Shown here piece after piece: positions 61,015 to 64,000 of a stretch of DNA of 64,000 bases (positions are counted from its first letter, which is position 1; every line of letters begins with the position of its first letter). The notes under the pieces were generated by a model. That model was not told the origin of the DNA and searched no databases. It saw only the letters and a list, made by a program, of their open reading frames with translations. The stretch comes from Azorinus chamasolen (taxonomy: Eukaryota > Mollusca > Bivalvia > Cardiida > Solecurtidae). Position numbers and translations under genes: made by a program. The stretch lies in NCBI GenBank assembly GCA_963576725.1, contig OY755242.1, forward strand, positions 24,045,869-24,109,868, in the 5' to 3' direction.

Positions 61015-61690
61015 AGTTAAGAGACAGAGAAACAGGAGCAGTCACAATCTGAATCTGAATCTGAATGGAATATGTCGAAGACACCAATACTGGCTTTAAT
61101 ACGACGGAAGGGAGTGCGCTGATTAGTCAAAATTAAAGTTTCTCAGTTTTTGACGAAAGTTATTAATTGTCTCAGTATTCACTAATTCCTCGTTAAGCCT
61201 ATTCCTCAAGAATGAGAGAACAACTGGGGTTAGAGACCCTTGAAGACAGGAGACTAAGCCTTTGTCTAATACTTATGTATCCCTTGAAGACAGGAGACTC
61301 AGCCTTTGTCTAATACTTATGTATAAGGTAGTTAAGAGCTTGGTACCTGCTCTACCAACATCCACATTCACAAAGCCGGAAAAACTAAGAAGAAACATCA
61401 AAGCTTCCAAATTTAAAGACTGCGATACAAGAAACATAATAGAAAACCAAGTATGCAACAACTCAAGAGGGTTGGCTCTTACCAAATGGCAAGACCCCTC
61501 AACACAGGAATTCATTCTTTGTAGGCACTACGGTGCAATGGAACAAACTGCCTGACAGCATAGTGCATGCCGATTCTGTAGAGGCTTTCAAGACAGCCCT
61601 GCGAGATCATCGCCAATGATAGTGGCGTCTCTTCTCACCCGTCGTGTAAAAGCCTATATAGGAATCTGCGACGTATAGATACAGATACAG
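61015..61690 (+). pseudogene. Second copy of the same non-LTR retrotransposon 3' remnant
   Basis: Translation around 61210-61620 gives REQLGLETLEDRRLSL, a broken middle (KASKFKDCDTRNIIENQV) and WNKLPDSIVHADSVEAFKTA LRDHRQ in shifting frames. A short internal duplication (CCTTGAAGACAGGAGACT occurs at 61237 and 61281) and stops break it. It ends in the same GATACAGATACAGATAG tail as the copy at 57811-58860, the signature of elements whose 3' end is a microsatellite rather than poly(A). Confidence 0.68.
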
Positions 61691-62636
61691 ATAGACCAAT
61701 GACATTCTATGAAGTTGGTGACAATCTATGAAGTTGGTGACAAACAAACAAACAGACAAGGTAAACACAATATCCCGCCAGATCAGATCCGGGGGTGGGG
61801 GGCAAAAAATAATAATCGCACCTACGTGTCTCGGTTTAATTTAGGTTATCATGTCAAATACTGAAAACACACTTCAAATGAACATGCCAAAGTCTACTTT
61901 CGTTTTCTAATCATCCTACCCGTCAGTACCGTCACTAATTAAGATAAGATAGAATATAAGATAGACTATGAATAATAGTGATCAGAGTAGCAACTGACCA
62001 TTTTTTTTATTTCAAGCTACTCACATTATCCTTCAGATTTAAAAGTTTCAATTCTACTACTTCTTCTCCAGACAATATCTTTCTCTTATTCCTGGAAAAT
62101 GGAAGTAAATATCATATCGAAAATGATTGGCTAAAACTACAGACTTCTAGCCAATCGAATTCTTCGATTTATAAGCGACGAACCGGTGACATAAAATTAC
62201 GTATATCATAAGACTAAGATTAAGTTGTACATAAATTTGTTAGTTCTGTTGAGTTTCCGCAGACACTCATTTTAACAGATTAGGCAGGAAGGCATAAAGT
62301 ACTTAGCAGCATTTAAAATGGGGTAGCAAGGAAACACAATACTATAAGCATGCATCTGGTAAAATAAACAGCACACTCAGAACAGGGTAACACAATATAC
62401 TTGTAATGTAAATCTACATTTCACAAATATAAGCTTGACATTATAAAAGCACAAGTAACTGTATCAGTTTAAGTTATGCTCGACATTAAGTTGAAATTTT
62501 AAACCAACACCACCGTCAACAATTAAAATATGTGGCATTACTTTGTTTTAAAATCGCCTTTTCACAAACTACCTTGAGCTACTCCGTTGCTTGAGAAAAG
62601 TGATTATTACAGAAAAGTATTTCTTTTAAAGAAACA
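61691..62636. other. Unassigned DNA upstream of the 62649 exon
   Basis: A short direct repeat (CTATGAAGTTGGTGACAA twice at 61710-61745) and a G-run (61790-61802). The part next to 62636 would contain the promoter of the small membrane protein gene; no convincing TATA box was chosen. Confidence 0.4.
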
Positions 62637-62648
62637 GTGAAGGACAAA

Positions 62649-62793
62649 ATGGCTGACAACAAAGTTATTCCATGGGAAGATTATCATTATGAGCCCCGAC
62701 TGCTAGATATGTATCAAATCCTCGGCATGGCGATGGGCGGAACAACAATGATTGGAACGAATGTATACAGGAGATTCCCTCCTCTGTACAGAC
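62649..62793 (+). CDS. First coding exon of an unidentified small membrane protein
   Basis: AAAATGG is a good start context. Reads MADNKVIPWEDYHYEPRLLD, then MYQILGMAMGGTTMIGTNVY, then RRFPPLYR, and ends at donor AGAC|GTATGT in phase 1. One moderately hydrophobic glycine-rich segment (about residues 21-40) is followed by an Arg-Arg-rich turn, the layout of a small single-span inner-membrane or respiratory accessory protein; the PRLL...NxxRRxP spacing loosely recalls complex I subunit NDUFC2, but this is a guess. Without the splice it would read 66 residues to a stop at about 62861. Confidence 0.5.
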
Positions 62794-63288
62794 GTATGTA
62801 TTTGTGTCCCGGTGCTCCTGACAATTGGTTATTACTGCTTCAGTATATTGTTCGTACCTGAACTGTTTCGTACCATTAACCAAGTGTTATTTTCAGTTAA
62901 TGGGGAATGGTGGCGGGACAAAGTGATATGAGGTAAATGTGTCTCATCATCAACACGTGATAAAATGGACGTCATAGGAAAAGGATACATGCCAAAAGAA
63001 TTGTTTAATTGCATTTGTGATCTGTATGAATCAAAGCATTGTAGACGCTGCAGTATTCTTTGCATGGCATCAATCTGATATTGAATTAGTTCGCTTTGGT
63101 TTGGAATTGCGTATCTGTAAAGGAAGGGATTAACACTCTATCCACTTGATGATACAGTTTCAGCCGACACTTCAGCCGTTTCCCACCATGCTTAACATCA
63201 CACTGACCTGGCACTCGCAGTTATGGGCTTGATTACCAGTGTTTAGGCTAGGCCGCGCCCCTGCGTCATTGATGCAGAATAATTAAAA

Positions 63289-63381
63289 ATGGCGAATGAA
63301 AAAAAGTTCCGTGGGTCATTTTGGCGCATCGTATTCCGTCCAGAAAAATTGCTGAAATCTGTCTCTCGGCCTGTGTTTTAG
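63289..63381 (+). CDS. Possible 30-residue small reading frame upstream of the 63547 exon
   Basis: AAAATGG context, reading MANEKKFRGSFWRIVFRPEK then LLKSVSRPVF and stop. It lies in a stretch slightly richer in GC and CpG than its surroundings (around 63250-63370), as expected near a promoter. It could be an upstream reading frame in a 5' leader or chance. Confidence 0.2.
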   Translation: MANEKKFRGSFWRIVFRPEKLLKSVSRPVF

Positions 63382-63546
63382 CCTATTATTTACTGCCCGC
63401 ATCATTTCCTGTACCCAAGACGCATGATTTATAGCGTTCTCTTTTACAATAAAGCGCCTGTATGATTAACAAATCGGATTACTTTATTCGGTGCGCTGCA
63501 GTGAATCGAAGCTAGATTTTCTACTCTGAGTCGTCGTAACTTGAAA

Positions 63547-63750
63547 ATGTCTGCTGAAAACCAGCAAAAGTCTTTTCTGTCCTTTTTCGCTATCGGCAGC
63601 CAAGAAACAGAAAACAAACAAAGACCCTCCAAAAGATGCGCCATCATCATCAACGGGCGAGAATGCCAGAAAGTTCCAACCAAAATGACTCGAGACCTAT
63701 GCATCGTGGCTTACTTACGAAATTACGATGGTGAAAAAATAGAATGTTTT
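63547..63750 (+). CDS. First coding exon of an unidentified gene with a PIP-box-like N-terminus
   Basis: ATG at 63547 (AAAATGT) opens MSAENQQKSFLSFFAIGSQE, then TENKQRPSKRCAIIINGREC and a basic stretch to KIECF, ending at the consensus donor TTT|GTAAGT in phase 0 after 68 codons. Residues 7-14, QKSFLSFF, approximate the PCNA-interacting pattern QxxhxxFF placed at the extreme N-terminus, as in MSH6 or UNG2, followed by basic residues (PSKR). The fourth position is Phe rather than Ile/Leu/Met/Val. The rest is unrecognised; the gene continues past the window. Confidence 0.5.
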
Positions 63751-64000
63751 GTAAGTTGAGCATCTATATAAACACAAAGAAATCTAATGCATTTTCAATT
63801 GGAACAGCCAATTTTCGTACAAATTAGTACGATCACTAGACACATAGCGAGCAGTGACAATAAGCTGTCTGTCGGTTCAGTTGAGCAGACTGGCAATCTT
63901 CAGTGCTGCTCACACTGATATTTAGGGCCTATTTTATTAAATTTTTGTAGTGATATGTAGATTGGCCCACTGATTTAGAAAATGACCCACTGTTTTGAGT

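Overview
The window is animal nuclear DNA, most likely from a bivalve mollusc or close lophotrochozoan relative. It is AT-rich, its genes have short exons with GT/AG borders separated by kilobases of intron, and the introns are packed with small palindromic transposons and tandem-repeat elements of the kind described in bivalves. Species assignment is inference only.

Two genes were reconstructed exon by exon, both on the minus strand, with every intron phase agreeing. From 23647 down to 1091 lie eleven coding exons of a RECQL5-type RecQ DNA helicase (882 codons seen; the last part of the C-terminus probably lies beyond the left edge). From 55202 down to 39609 lie six exons of a complete 659-residue multi-pass membrane protein of the CRT-like branch of the drug/metabolite transporter superfamily, with a long cytosolic tail carrying an acidic dileucine motif and a PPxY motif. 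At the right end two plus-strand first exons with good splice donors (62649-62793 and 63547-63750) begin genes I cannot name; the second opens with a PCNA-binding-like motif.

The rest is mostly mobile DNA. (1) MITE families with long internal palindromes: family A (about 220 bp), B (about 240 bp, dozens of copies) and D (about 240 bp) end in TTAA-CCC...GGG-TTAA, as piggyBac-type elements do; family C (about 205 bp) ends in CAGTAAAACC with TA duplications, as pogo/Tigger-type elements do. Nested copies prove the borders. (2) Long elements with internal minisatellites and terminal hairpins at 11123-12954, 49853-50580 and 55795-57797, resembling bivalve pearl/Helitron-like elements. (3) Non-LTR retrotransposon pieces at 21068-21645, 21818-23300, 57811-58860 and 61015-61690. 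(4) A dead mariner at 8513-9534. (5) tRNA-derived SINE-like sequences near 4090 and 20450-20960. (6) Foldback elements and perfect hairpins.

Two observations stand out. MITE families with different ends and different target sites share almost the same central palindrome (GCTCCTATAGGAGC), and one copy at 14080-14332 is a B/A chimera joined at that centre. In addition, the last membrane segment of the transporter plus its splice donor has been amplified into an 87-88 bp tandem array lying directly downstream of that exon.
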